From: CAVPTL01 sp963727235
GTDB taxonomy: Bacteria > Actinomycetota > Thermoleophilia > Gaiellales > JAICJC01
Direction of reading: 5' to 3'
Assembly (NCBI GenBank): GCA_963727235.1
Contig: CAVSFZ010000029.1
Span: forward strand, 17,645 to 81,644
DNA length: 64,000 nucleotides
Below, one piece after another: positions 43,893 through 52,954 of the stretch (positions are counted from its first letter, which is position 1; every line of letters starts with the position of its first letter). A program made the translations under genes and the position numbers. The notes under the pieces were generated by a model that had not been told where the DNA came from, searched no databases, and was given only the letters and a program-made list of their open reading frames with translations.

Positions 43893-46877
43893 TCACTCGC
43901 CGGCAGTCTCGGCCGGCTGCGCGGCGGCGGGTGGCGGCTGGTCGCCGATGTTGGTGCCTTCGATGTCGATCTTGGGCACGATCTTGCCCAGCAGGTTCGG
44001 CATCCACCAGGCCCACCGGCCCATCAGGGTCAGCACCGCGGGGGCGAGCAGCAGCACCATCGTGGCGGCCAGCGCCACCGCGCTCGCCAGGCCGACGCCG
44101 AACTGCTTCACCACCGGATCGCCGTTGAGGATGAAGCTCGAGAACACCGACATCATGATCAGCGCCGCCGCGGCGATCACCCGCGCGCTGGCCTTCAAGC
44201 CGAGCCGCACCGACGCCTTGTCGTTCTCGCCGTGCGCGCGGAAATGGTCGACGGACGACAGCAGGAACACCTGATAGTCCATGCTCAGGCCGAACAGCAC
44301 CGCAAACATCATCAGGGGCACGAAGCTCGCGATCGGAACGGTTGATGCGGTCGTGTCGATCCCGACCAGGCTGATGCCCCAGCCCCACTGAAAGACGGCC
44401 GTGACGATGCCGAACGCGGCCATCGCCGTGAGGAAGTTGGTGACCGCGGCCTGCAGCGGGATCGTGACCGACCGGAACGCCACCAGCAGCACCAGCATGC
44501 TGAACACCAGGATGGTCACGATCACCAGCGGCAGCCTGCTCGAGATCTCGCTGGCGAGATCGACATTGCTGGCGGTCGAGCCGCCGACGTAGGCGACCAG
44601 GCCCTTGCTGCTGCTGTCGGGAATCACCGTGTCGCGCAGATGGCCCACCAGGTTGGCGGTCGCCACCGCCGACGGCGCGGTGGTCGCGATCACGGTGAAC
44701 ACCACATCGTTGCCGCGCTTTGAGATCTGCGGCGGAGACACCAGCTCATCACCCTTGGTGTTGGTCAGCCCGTTCTGGAGCTTGACCAGCCGCGGGTCGG
44801 TGCCGCGATCGTCGCCGCCGGCCTTGGTCAGCGTGTTCACAAGCTGGTTGTGCAGCTGGGTCGCCTGCTTCTGCTGCTTGGCGGCCTTCGCCTGGAGCGC
44901 GTCGAGATCGGCCTTCTGCTGCTGCAGCTCAGCCGCCTGGGCCTGCAATGCGTCGGCCTGCTTCTGGAGCTCGTCGGCCTGCTTTTGGAGTGCATCGGCC
45001 TGGGTTTGGAGCTGCGCCCCCTGGGCCTGGAGCTGCTGCTTCTGGGCGTTCAGCGACGCCGCCTGGACGGCGAGCGCCTCGGCCTGGCGCTTGAGACGCT
45101 TGGCCTCGGCCCGGTCGTGCTTGAGCTCCGCGACGGTGGCCGCTGCCGCGGCCTGAAGCCGCGTCAGCCGCTGCTGCAGCCGCGCCAGCCGGGCGGGGTC
45201 GGTGACGGTTGCGATCAGCTGCTCGACTCGCCGGATCTCGGCCTCGATCGCCACCAGCCGCACCGCCTGGCGCCTGGCCTTCTGCGCCAGCCCGCGGGCT
45301 TCGCTCTTGAGCCGGTTTCGCTCGGCGTCGAGCTGGGCCGCCTGAGCTTCCAGCGACGCCTGCTGAGCCTGCAGCGCGGCCTCCTGCCGCTGCAGCTCGG
45401 CGGCCTGCTGGTTGAGTGACGCCTGCTGTTTCTCCAGCACCGCCTGCTGCTGCTCCAGCGACGCCTGCCCCGACTTGAGCTCGGCCGCCATCTGGTTGCC
45501 CTGCTTCTGCTCAGCTTCGAGTTCGTTCTGCAGCTGCTTCAGCTGGTTCTCCTGAGCGGTCACCGCGGGGTCGGCCTTGGCGCTGGGGTCGAGCGCGACG
45601 GCCACGATCAGCGGGCCGTTGTAGCCGGGGCCAAAGCCGCTCGCCATCAGGTCGTAGGCCTTGCGCTCCATCGTCGACGGCGACGTCTGGCCGATGTTCT
45701 CCTGGCCGAGGCGGAGGGATAACGCGGGGATCATCAGCGGTATCAGGATGACCGCGGCGATCGCGGCCGCGACCCACGGCCGGCGGGTGATGAAGTTCGA
45801 CCAGTGCCCCCACATCCCGACCTTGTCGGGGTCGTCGGAGGGGTGCAGCCGGGCCGGCAGTGCGATCGAGTTGATGAACCTGCCCGCCAGCGACATCAGG
45901 GCCGGGAGCAGCGTGATTGCGGCCAGCACGGCGGTGCCCACCGCCACCGCTGCGGTGTACCCGAGCGCCGAAACCAGCGGGATTCCGGCCACCACCAAGG
46001 ACACCAGCGCGACCACCACGGTGCAGCCGGCGAATACCACCGCGGTGCCGGCCGTGCCCACCGCCCGGGCCACCGACTCGTGCAACTCCACGCCTTCGCG
46101 CATCTGTGTGCGGTGCCGCGTCACCAGAAACAGCGCATAGTCGATGCCGACCGCCAGGCCGATCATGGTGGCCACGGTGTGGGCGATGTCGGGTACCGCG
46201 ATCAGGTGGCCCAGCAGGCCGATCACGCCCAGGGCGGTGGTCAGTCCCAGGATCGCCGTGCCGATCGGCATGCCCATCGCCACCACCGTGCCGAAGGTGA
46301 AGGTCAGGATCAGCATCGCGGCCAGGATCCCGATCACGTCGCTGGTGGAGGTGTCGTTGGGGGAGAGCACCGTGCCGATCGACCCGCCCCCCTGAACGTC
46401 CATACCGGCCTTCTTGCCGGGCTCGGCGGCGTCCATCACCCGCTGCGCCTGAGCCTCGGTCAGCTCGCTGGAGCCGATCTTGAGCAGCGCCGAGATGAAC
46501 GCCGTCTGCTTGTCCTTCGAGATCTGGGCCGCCCCATCCTGGTCGAACGGGCTGACGGCGCTGGACACGTACGGGATCTTCTTGATCGCCTTGTACGAGT
46601 CCGTGATCGCGGTCTTGTTGGCCGAGTCGGTCACCTTCCCCTTGGTGACGTGGAAGATGATCGGGTTCGACCCGTTCTGCTGTGGCGGGAACCCCGCTTC
46701 GAGCAGGTCGGTGGCCTTCTGGCTGCCGGTGCCGGGGAGCGTGACGTTGTTGTTGGTCTCGGCTCCCACCGCCTTCACGAGCAGCGTGACGCCGGCCGCG
46801 CCAATGATCCAGAGCACGATCACGATCATCGGGTGGGCGGCCACCAAACGCCCGAGCCGGTAGAGCAACCTGGCCAT
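43893..46877 (-). CDS. MMPL family transporter with long coiled-coil periplasmic insertion
   Basis: A 994-aa transporter, 200-250 residues longer than usual. TM1 ('MIVIVLWIIGAAGVTLLV') is followed by a loop and TM2-6 with the proton-relay motif 'MIGLAVGIDYALFLVTRHR'. The second extracytoplasmic loop holds an unbroken Gln/Ala/Leu-rich coiled coil from about residue 436 to 682 ('LQNELEAEQKQGNQMAAELK', 'QTQADALQKQADELQKQADA'). TM7-12 follow with 'LFGLSMDYQVFLLSSVDHF'. MmpL3/11-like exporters lack such a rod. The coiled coil may bridge to wall or partner proteins. Divergent from the M24 peptidase with 13 bp between starts. Confidence 0.9.
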   Translation of the reverse strand: MARLLYRLGRLVAAHPMIVIVLWIIGAAGVTLLVKAVGAETNNNVTLPGTGSQKATDLLEAGFPPQQNGSNPIIFHVTKGKVTDSANKTAITDSYKAIKKIPYVSSAVSPFDQDGAAQISKDKQTAFISALLKIGSSELTEAQAQRVMDAAEPGKKAGMDVQGGGSIGTVLSPNDTSTSDVIGILAAMLILTFTFGTVVAMGMPIGTAILGLTTALGVIGLLGHLIAVPDIAHTVATMIGLAVGIDYALFLVTRHRTQMREGVELHESVARAVGTAGTAVVFAGCTVVVALVSLVVAGIPLVSALGYTAAVAVGTAVLAAITLLPALMSLAGRFINSIALPARLHPSDDPDKVGMWGHWSNFITRRPWVAAAIAAVILIPLMIPALSLRLGQENIGQTSPSTMERKAYDLMASGFGPGYNGPLIVAVALDPSAKADPAVTAQENQLKQLQNELEAEQKQGNQMAAELKSGQASLEQQQAVLEKQQASLNQQAAELQRQEAALQAQQASLEAQAAQLDAERNRLKSEARGLAQKARRQAVRLVAIEAEIRRVEQLIATVTDPARLARLQQRLTRLQAAAAATVAELKHDRAEAKRLKRQAEALAVQAASLNAQKQQLQAQGAQLQTQADALQKQADELQKQADALQAQAAELQQQKADLDALQAKAAKQQKQATQLHNQLVNTLTKAGGDDRGTDPRLVKLQNGLTNTKGDELVSPPQISKRGNDVVFTVIATTAPSAVATANLVGHLRDTVIPDSSSKGLVAYVGGSTASNVDLASEISSRLPLVIVTILVFSMLVLLVAFRSVTIPLQAAVTNFLTAMAAFGIVTAVFQWGWGISLVGIDTTASTVPIASFVPLMMFAVLFGLSMDYQVFLLSSVDHFRAHGENDKASVRLGLKASARVIAAAALIMMSVFSSFILNGDPVVKQFGVGLASAVALAATMVLLLAPAVLTLMGRWAWWMPNLLGKIVPKIDIEGTNIGDQPPPAAAQPAETAGE

Positions 46878-46890
46878 TTCGCCGCGACAA

Positions 46891-48114
46891 GTGTACGTGA
46901 CGATCTGCGGCCGGGCCTCTACGATCAGTCGTATCAGCGACGATCGTTATCAGCGACTGCCGTTCGATCTTGGCGAATACCGCGACCGGGAGCGGCGCGT
47001 GCGCGCCGAGATGCAGCGCCGCGGCATCGACGTGCTGTACGTGATGAGTCCGGCCAACCTCAACTACCTGACCGGGTTCGAGTCGATCTGGTATCCGCCG
47101 CGGGCACCGCTGGGTGCGGTCGTGCGCGCGGCCGATCCGGGCATCGTGTTCGTCGACTACGAGCGCCACCGAAACCATGCCCTCAACGCGGCGCACTGGG
47201 ACGAGACGGTGTTCGTCGACTACTCATCAGCGCTCGACACGGTGTTCTCGGTGTTCGCAGATCGCGGGTGGACCGAGGGCAGCGTGGGCATCGAATGGCA
47301 CACGGTGGCGCCGTCGGGGCCGCTGGTGTCGGCGCTGGCGGCAGGGCTGGCCGAGCGCGGCGCCGAGATCGTCGACGGCGATTGGGTGGTCGACCGGGTG
47401 CGCCTGGTGAAGTCGGCAGCCGAGGTGGAGTGCGTGCGGCGGGCCTCGGAGATCGCCGACGGCGCGTTCCAGCAGCTTCCCGAGATCGTCCGCCCAGGGA
47501 TGACCGAGATCGAGATCGCAGCCCGGCTCGATCTGGCGATGGCGGAGCTGGGCGGCGAGCACGCGGGCGTGCGCACGATGGTTTCGGCCGGGCCGCTGGT
47601 GTGGTGTCAGACGCACTTCGCGCCCACCCGCCGGCCGGTGGAGGTGGGCGACATCATGTACATCGACGCCTGCGGCGTCTACAACCGCTACCACGTTGAT
47701 GTGTGCCGCACCTATGCGATCGGCGAGGACAACGCGCAGGCTCGCGAGATGCTCGACTACACCGCTCAGAGCGTCGAGAAGGTGCGGGAGGCGGTCCGTC
47801 CCGGCGATCCGCTCGAGGTGGCCCAGCGGATCGCCGAGGAGCACGTGTTCGCGCGCTTCTCACCCGACCAGGTGTGGTGGGTCGGCGGGTATTCGCTGGG
47901 GATCGCGTTTCCGCCCTCGTGGGTGGGTCACACCTATATCGCCAACGACGCCTACGAAGAGTTCACATGGGAGCCGGGGTACGTCACCAACTACGAGAAC
48001 ATCGTGTTCGATGCCGAAGCGGGGATCACCGCCTCCTACATGGAGACGCTGATGATGACCCCAACCGGACTCGAGATCCTGTCTCGATTGCCGCGCACGC
48101 TGACGCTACTCTGA
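46891..48114 (+). CDS. M24 family peptidase, ectoine hydrolase/creatinase-like
   Basis: Up to 407 aa if started at GTG 46891; no ribosome-binding site is visible and the conserved part begins near 'QRLPFDLGEYRDRERRVRAEM'. The creatinase N-domain has 'GIDVLYVMSPANLNYLTGFES'. The pita-bread domain has the two metal Asp in 'MYIDACGVYNRYHVDVCRTY' and two Glu in 'NYENIVFD' and 'ASYMETLMMTPTG'. The usual metal His of GHGIG is replaced in 'GGYSLGIAFPPSW', as in DoeA-like ectoine hydrolases. Hydrolysis of an N-acyl or cyclic amidine substrate is plausible; prolidase activity is less so. Confidence 0.82.
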   Translation: MYVTICGRASTISRISDDRYQRLPFDLGEYRDRERRVRAEMQRRGIDVLYVMSPANLNYLTGFESIWYPPRAPLGAVVRAADPGIVFVDYERHRNHALNAAHWDETVFVDYSSALDTVFSVFADRGWTEGSVGIEWHTVAPSGPLVSALAAGLAERGAEIVDGDWVVDRVRLVKSAAEVECVRRASEIADGAFQQLPEIVRPGMTEIEIAARLDLAMAELGGEHAGVRTMVSAGPLVWCQTHFAPTRRPVEVGDIMYIDACGVYNRYHVDVCRTYAIGEDNAQAREMLDYTAQSVEKVREAVRPGDPLEVAQRIAEEHVFARFSPDQVWWVGGYSLGIAFPPSWVGHTYIANDAYEEFTWEPGYVTNYENIVFDAEAGITASYMETLMMTPTGLEILSRLPRTLTLL

Positions 48115-48121
48115 AACTGCT

Positions 48122-48580
48122 GTGGAGGTCGATCAGCCACCAGGTTCACCACCTCTCAGGACGGCCGAGCGCCGCCGTCGGCTGCGCCTGATCATCGGCA
48201 GCGGGTTGATCTTCGTGGCGGTGCTGATGGTGCCGTGGACGGTGTACCTGGCAGCAACGCTGCCGACCCGTCATCACGCCGCGCACTGGGACGCGGTGTG
48301 GGTCGGGTTCGACGTCGCGCTGGTGTTCGGAATCGTGACCACGGCCCTTGGCGCCTTTCGCCGCTCGGGCTGGCTGGCGATCGCGGCCACCGCCACCGGC
48401 ACCCTGTTTCTGTGCGACGCGTGGTTCGACGTGCTCACGTCCACCGGCAGCCACGAGGCGACCGTGGCCGTTTTGCAGGCGCTGGTGGGCGAGCTGCCGC
48501 TGGCAGCACTGTGCTTCTGGATCGCCTGGAACGTGGAGCGGGCGCGGGAGTGGTCGGCGGTACTCAGGGACCGGGGCTGA
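48122..48580 (+). CDS. Conserved hypothetical membrane protein, 152 aa
   Basis: GTG start at 48122, 7 bp after the M24 stop. Four TM helices: 'LRLIIGSGLIFVAVLMVPWT', 'AVWVGFDVALVFGIVTTALG', 'GWLAIAATATGTLFLCDAWF' and 'LPLAALCFWIAWNV'. The loop motif 'HHAAHWDAVWVGFDVAL' recurs in actinobacterial proteins of unknown function that I recall only as hypothetical. Its 3' end overlaps the converging DUF2156 gene by 17 bp. Co-transcription with the M24 peptidase is likely. Confidence 0.75.
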   Translation: MEVDQPPGSPPLRTAERRRRLRLIIGSGLIFVAVLMVPWTVYLAATLPTRHHAAHWDAVWVGFDVALVFGIVTTALGAFRRSGWLAIAATATGTLFLCDAWFDVLTSTGSHEATVAVLQALVGELPLAALCFWIAWNVERAREWSAVLRDRG

Positions 48581-50297
48581 CGCCCACTCGGGGCGTCGGG
48601 GTGGGCCGGAATCCCGGCTTGGGGGCCTGACCCTCGGCCCACAGCACCGCCAGCGCGCACCGGGGCAGCGCTGCGATCGACGGGTACACCAGGTACCGCG
48701 GCTGCCAGCGCGGGGCGAACTTGGCGTTGAATCGCTGGAGCCGCTGGATCTGGAACCAGCGATCGGCGATCCGCAGCTGCTTGCCCAGAATCGCCTGGAA
48801 CCGGTTGGCGGGATCGCGCAGGAACTTGCCGAAGGCGGCGAAGTTCAACGACAGCTCGGCCACCTCCCGATCGCGCAGCAGCGCGATCGTGCGCACCACC
48901 AGGAACTCCATCAAGCCGTTGGGCTCATCCGGCAGCCGGCGCATCCGTTCCAGCGACATCGCCGCTGGCCCAAAGGAGGGCACCAGATGCAGGAACCCGG
49001 CCACGTGGCCGTCGGGAGCCCGGGTGATCACCAGCAGCGTCTCCGGCCTGTCGTGCGCGCGCAGGCTGTCCAGCGCCATCGAGAAGCCGCGCTCGGGAGC
49101 GCCCTTGCGCCACCGCGTGGAAACAACGTCGAGCTCGTCCAAAAGCGCCGGCGTGGCGTCACCTGACGAGATCGCCTCGACCGTGTATCCAGCGTTCTCC
49201 AGCCGGTGGACGGACTGGCGCACCTTGCGGATCGCGCGCCCCTCCAAGCTGAACGCGGCGGTATCCACGATCGCCTCGTCGCCGATGTAGAGCGTTTTCA
49301 TGCCGGCCTCGGCGCACTGGTCGCGGATCTGCCGGCTGGCTCCCACCACCGCCAGCCGCAGGTCGCGACAACGCGCGTGCGCGGCCGTGTCGGCCAGCAG
49401 CGAGCGCACCGACTCGGGCGGTCCCACCGGGTCGCCGGAGATCAGCATCACCCTGCTCTCGACGCGATACCCCACGAACGCACGCCGATCGGAGCTCCAC
49501 AGGTAGTGCTTGTCCGAGCGCAGCTTGAAGAACGAGAGCGTGTCGTGGCCGTGTCGGCGGATCACGTCGGCGGCGCGGGCGCGCTCGGCCAGATCGGGCA
49601 GCGGCACCAGCGACGGCAGCGGGCGGAACAGCGCCCGGGCGGCGAGCAGCACTCCCAGGAGCGATACCACTCCCAGAGCCTGAGGCACGAACCGGAGATT
49701 GTCGGAGATGCGCATCGGCGGGTCCTGCCACAGGAACATGTCGCCCGAGGCGCGGGCGACAAGGCCGAGGTCGGGCCGGCCTTTGGCGGCCGACCACGCC
49801 GCCACGAACGTGACGGCCACGGTCACGGTCAAGGCGGCGGCTGCGGTGGCGATCGAGGGGCCCAGCTTGAACGGCCCGGGCTCCACCGTGAACGCACCGC
49901 GGCCCCACCACAGCACTCCGGCGCCGATCCAGGCCAGCAGCGCCTCCTCCACGTCCAGGCCTTTGAGCACGTTGAAGACGCCGATGGCGATCAGCAGCAC
50001 GAAGGCGATCGCAAACGCCCGGCGGCGGCGCCGCCAAAGGTAGTACGACGCCAGCAGAAGGGCGGTTGCCAGGGGCACGACCGCGGCGTGGAAGACTGCC
50101 GCGAGCTGGACCAGGCCCATGTCCTTGACCACGTGGCCGCGCCATGCCATGTCGGGGGTGAGGGCCGACAGCAGCGATGCCAGCGCGGTGGCGGCGGCGA
50201 TCACGGCCGCAGCCACAGCCACCCATGAGCGGGTGTTTCCGTCCGCGTCGCGCACGGCGGATTCGACGTCGAAGAGATGTCGCAGACGAGATCGCAT
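48564..50297 (-). CDS. DUF2156 / MprF-like phosphatidylglycerol lysyltransferase domain membrane protein
   Basis: About 577 aa from ATG 50297. Five to six TM helices occupy the first half ('AVAAAVIAAATALASLLSAL', 'AFAIAFVLLIAIGVFNVLKG', 'LGVVSLLGVLLAARALFRPL'). The C-terminal half (about 230-560) is the GNAT-like DUF2156 domain: 'DTLSFFKLRSDKHYLWSSDRRAFVGYRV', 'AEAGMKTLYIGDEAIVDTAA', 'LMEFLVVRTIALLRDREVAELSLNFAAFGKF'. MprF enzymes transfer Lys or Ala from aminoacyl-tRNA to phosphatidylglycerol and flip the product, changing surface charge. It lacks the full 14-TM flippase, so it may be synthase only. Confidence 0.86.
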   Translation of the reverse strand: MRSRLRHLFDVESAVRDADGNTRSWVAVAAAVIAAATALASLLSALTPDMAWRGHVVKDMGLVQLAAVFHAAVVPLATALLLASYYLWRRRRRAFAIAFVLLIAIGVFNVLKGLDVEEALLAWIGAGVLWWGRGAFTVEPGPFKLGPSIATAAAALTVTVAVTFVAAWSAAKGRPDLGLVARASGDMFLWQDPPMRISDNLRFVPQALGVVSLLGVLLAARALFRPLPSLVPLPDLAERARAADVIRRHGHDTLSFFKLRSDKHYLWSSDRRAFVGYRVESRVMLISGDPVGPPESVRSLLADTAAHARCRDLRLAVVGASRQIRDQCAEAGMKTLYIGDEAIVDTAAFSLEGRAIRKVRQSVHRLENAGYTVEAISSGDATPALLDELDVVSTRWRKGAPERGFSMALDSLRAHDRPETLLVITRAPDGHVAGFLHLVPSFGPAAMSLERMRRLPDEPNGLMEFLVVRTIALLRDREVAELSLNFAAFGKFLRDPANRFQAILGKQLRIADRWFQIQRLQRFNAKFAPRWQPRYLVYPSIAALPRCALAVLWAEGQAPKPGFRPTPTPRVGVSPGP

Positions 50298-50406
50298 AAA
50301 CGTGTGCCCGATTGGCAGTGTAGGAAGGTCTTCGGCCACTCGGGGGCATTTCCGTAGCCCGGTTGCCCGGTATTCGGGCCGCCGATATGCGATCCTGTAG
50401 GGCAGC

Positions 50407-50742
50407 ATGGAACGCTGGATGATCTCGCACGGGCTGCGATTCGCCCGCAAACACCCGAAATTGGTGGTAAAGACGTCGTACAAGCTGGCGCGGCGCCCGG
50501 GTACCGTGATCGCGGGTGTCAAGACCGCGCGGGCGGCCGGCGGGGCTGCCGCCGACCCCGAGGTGCGCGAGCAGACCATGATCGCCGCACTCGCTCTGGC
50601 GGGTGCTGCCCGCCGGCTTGGCGAGTTGCGCTCCGAGCCCGAGCGTCGCCCCCGGCGGATCCGCGGCGCGGCCGTGACCGGCGCTCTGCTGGTCGCCAGT
50701 GCCGTGATCGGCCACACCGCCGCCCGCAAGCTCGACGAGTAG
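50407..50742 (+). CDS. Hypothetical protein, 111 aa, C-terminal TM helix
   Basis: ATG 50407 is preceded by TAGGGCAGC. The first half is basic and helical ('HGLRFARKHPKLVVKTSYKL'), followed by an Ala-rich region. A hydrophobic segment 'GAAVTGALLVASAVIGHTAA' sits near the C-terminus, ending KLDE. A possible promoter (TTGCCC at 50363, 17-bp spacer, TATGCG at 50386) precedes it. No family recognised. Divergent from the MprF-like gene. Confidence 0.6.
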   Translation: MERWMISHGLRFARKHPKLVVKTSYKLARRPGTVIAGVKTARAAGGAAADPEVREQTMIAALALAGAARRLGELRSEPERRPRRIRGAAVTGALLVASAVIGHTAARKLDE

Positions 50743-50794
50743 ATGGTCAGACAGCCACGGTCACGGCCGTGACGGAGTCCGCTACCTTGCGCGG

Positions 50795-51946
50795 GTGACG
50801 CTCTCTCGATCCCGGGTCTCCGGACCGCTGGCGCTGCTGGCGCGCTTCCCCAGCCGCAGGCGGATGCTGGTGTGCTCGGCCCTGGGGATCGGGGTGGAGG
50901 CGGTGGTGGTGACCGTGGTGTGGGCGACCGGCACCGTGCATACGCTGGCGGGCATCCCCAGCGCGATCGGCATCACGGCGGCGATCGTGTGCGGGCTGTT
51001 GGGGGGCCGGGTGTCGGGCGGCCTGGTGGGAGCCGTCAACGCCGTCCTGCTGCTCTTGCTGGCGAGGTCCGGGGGCAGCGACATCGCGCTTTTGGGTCTG
51101 CCCACGTTGGCGTTGTGGTTTGTGATCGGGTTCGGGACGGGCGCTGCGGCCGACTATCTCCGCCAGCGACTGGATGAGGCGTTCACGGACCTGCGCCGGG
51201 CCAACGACTCGGCGCAGCAGGTCGCCTCCACGCTCCAGCGCAGTCTGCTGCCGGAGCGTCTGCCGCACGTCCCCGGGGTTGCCATCGGGGCGTGGTTCCG
51301 ACCGGCCGGTGACGGCTCCGTGGTCGGCGGCGACTTCTACGACGTGTGGCTGACCGGCCCCGAGCGGTTCGGGGCGATGATCGGTGACGTCTGTGGAAAG
51401 GGCACCCAGGCCGCCTCGGTCACCGCCCTGGCGCGGCACACGATGCGTACGGCGTCGATGCTCGACCAGCCGCCGGCCGAGATCCTGCGAGTCGTCAACG
51501 ATGCCATCCGGCGCAGGGTCGGCGGGGGCCAGTTCTGCACGGCGCTGGCGCTGTCCGGGCAGCCGCACCCCGACGGCTACGAGGTCGCGGTCGCCTGCGG
51601 CGGCCACCATCCCCCGATCGTGATCCGTGCCGACGGCGATCATGAGTCGGTGGGGCGACCCGGAACGCTCCTGGGGATCTGGGAACAGATCGACGTGGGT
51701 GAGTCGCGCGCGGTGCTGCGCCCGGGAGATTCGCTGGTGCTGTGGACCGACGGCATCACCGACCGGCGGGGTGTGGGCGAGCGCTTCGGGCAGGAGCGGC
51801 TGGAACGGCTGCTGACCGATCACGCCGGTGAGCGCCCCGATCGGCTGGCGGGCGTGGTCGGACGCGCATCGCAGGATTTTGCCGACGAGGTGCCGCAGGA
51901 CGACGCCGCGGTGCTGGTGCTCGGGCTCAGCGTCGCCGCGACGTAG
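50795..51946 (+). CDS. Membrane-linked PP2C/SpoIIE (RsbU-like) serine phosphatase
   Basis: A 383-aa protein from GTG 50795. Three to four TM helices lie in the first 120 residues ('MLVCSALGIGVEAVVVTVVW', 'GGLVGAVNAVLLLLLARSGG', 'ALLGLPTLALWFVIGFGTGA'). A short helical linker precedes the SpoIIE domain (about 150-380): 'LQRSLLPERLPHVPGVAIGAWFRPAGDGSVVGGDFYDV', 'FGAMIGDVCGKGTQAASVTAL', 'CGGHHPPIVI', 'LVLWTDGITDRRG', 'DDAAVLVLGL'. The metal-binding Asp residues are present. Such phosphatases dephosphorylate STAS anti-anti-sigma factors; no STAS or anti-sigma partner is adjacent. Confidence 0.92.
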   Translation: MTLSRSRVSGPLALLARFPSRRRMLVCSALGIGVEAVVVTVVWATGTVHTLAGIPSAIGITAAIVCGLLGGRVSGGLVGAVNAVLLLLLARSGGSDIALLGLPTLALWFVIGFGTGAAADYLRQRLDEAFTDLRRANDSAQQVASTLQRSLLPERLPHVPGVAIGAWFRPAGDGSVVGGDFYDVWLTGPERFGAMIGDVCGKGTQAASVTALARHTMRTASMLDQPPAEILRVVNDAIRRRVGGGQFCTALALSGQPHPDGYEVAVACGGHHPPIVIRADGDHESVGRPGTLLGIWEQIDVGESRAVLRPGDSLVLWTDGITDRRGVGERFGQERLERLLTDHAGERPDRLAGVVGRASQDFADEVPQDDAAVLVLGLSVAAT

Positions 51947-51961
51947 TAGGATCGTGCTGCT

Positions 51962-51995
51962 CCGGCGATCGCTCAGCGAGCGGCTCCATCGCCGG
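51962..51995. terminator. Hairpin after the SpoIIE phosphatase gene
   Basis: CCGGCGAT (51962-51969) and ATCGCCGG (51988-51995) form a perfect 8-bp stem with an 18-nt loop, 16 bp beyond the phosphatase stop. There is no T-tract, so this is at best a weak or factor-assisted terminator. The rest of the 114-bp gap holds only the GGAGGT ribosome-binding site of the next gene. Confidence 0.35.
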
Positions 51996-52060
51996 GGAGG
52001 CCAAGCGGGCCGCCACTCCGGCTAGGGCGCGACGACCCGCTCGACACCGGAGGTATCGGC

Positions 52061-52270
52061 ATGGTTTCGACGATGCCCAAGCTCTTGGGCGAACGAATTG
52101 CAGAAGGCCGCCGTCTGCGCGGCATGACGGTTGAACAGCTGGCGAGGCGGGCCCGCCTGGATCCCGCCCACATCGCGGGCTACGAAGCGGGCGAGGAGCC
52201 GACGTTCAGCGCCTTTCAGCGCATATCGGCCGCGCTCAATCTTCCCTACGAGTGGTTCTTGCCCCGCTGA
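52061..52270 (+). CDS. Small XRE-family helix-turn-helix protein
   Basis: A 69-aa protein with GGAGGT about 7 nt before the ATG. The whole length is one Cro/C1-type HTH: 'LGERIAEGRRLRGMTVEQLARRARLDPAHIAGYEAGEEPTFSAFQRISAALNLP' spans helices 1-5 (shown here only to identify the order: 'MTVEQLARRARL' helix 2, 'PAHIAGYEAGEE' recognition helix). No dimerisation or toxin-antitoxin partner domain is attached. The converging 122-aa gene overlaps its 3' end by 25 bp. Confidence 0.88.
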   Translation: MVSTMPKLLGERIAEGRRLRGMTVEQLARRARLDPAHIAGYEAGEEPTFSAFQRISAALNLPYEWFLPR

Positions 52271-52614
52271 AGGCTGGGGGGCAGCTCGCGGTTTGACGGC
52301 GGGTGCGTCCGCTCGCGGTCGAGCTCCTGCATCCATTTGAGCAGGCCGGCGGCCTGGTCGGTCGGCAGGTAGATGGCACCGCGGCCGGGGTCGCCGGCGA
52401 GGATCACCTGACGCGACGGCACCCGCAGCAGCCGTTCCAGTTCTGGCAGCGACAGGGTGACGGTCGTCCACAGCGTCGCGAGCTGCACGCTGAGCGCGCT
52501 GGGCGTGCGTGGATCGCAGCTCGCGAGCACCTTGCTGACGTCTGCCGACCCGTCTCTGCGGGCCTCCAGCAGAGCCGGGTAGTGGTTGACGTGGTCGATG
52601 CTGAGTACGCCCAT
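52246..52614 (-). CDS. Hypothetical protein, 122 aa
   Basis: Started at ATG 52614; the frame is open to 52719 but a start there lacks support. Soluble alpha/beta composition: 'VSKVLASCDPRTPSALSVQL', 'TVTLSLPELERLLRVPSRQV', 'GAIYLPTDQAAGLLKWMQEL'. No family recognised. It converges on and overlaps the XRE gene by 25 bp and is divergent from the 56-aa gene. The reading frame has no good ribosome-binding site, so confidence is moderate. Confidence 0.5.
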   Translation of the reverse strand: MGVLSIDHVNHYPALLEARRDGSADVSKVLASCDPRTPSALSVQLATLWTTVTLSLPELERLLRVPSRQVILAGDPGRGAIYLPTDQAAGLLKWMQELDRERTHPPSNRELPPSLQRGKNHS

Positions 52615-52763
52615 TGCGATCACGCACACTACAGGGAAGGAGTCTGCCCGCGTAGTGCGAACTGTCCACCATGCGTCCGCTCCGTGACGACCTACGCGTC
52701 CAGCCGTTGCATGTGTCACACTCTTCCCGGTCGGTTACGGACAGGCAGGTGTCTGGAGATCGT

Positions 52764-52934
52764 ATGCACGAGTTGCACGATGAAGTGTCGCGTCTACGCC
52801 GCCAGGTGATCTCCGAGCTGGCGGAGTTGCCGCTCGCCCCTTGGCGCCCTCAACAGAGCAGGCGCCGGCGGTACCTGCGCGCGGCCCGGCAGTCGCTTGC
52901 CGATGTTGCGCGTTTCGCCCGCTTCAAGTCGTAG
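52764..52934 (+). CDS. Hypothetical basic protein, 56 aa
   Basis: ATG 52764 has GGAGATCGT just upstream. The product starts MHELHDEVSRLRRQVISELA and ends in an Arg-rich helix ('SRRRRYLRAARQSLADV'). It is highly basic and helical and could bind nucleic acid or membrane; nothing more can be said. The decarboxylase gene begins 20 bp downstream, so it may be the first gene of that operon. Confidence 0.55.
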   Translation: MHELHDEVSRLRRQVISELAELPLAPWRPQQSRRRRYLRAARQSLADVARFARFKS

Positions 52935-52954
52935 AAGCGTGCGAGGCTGATGCG

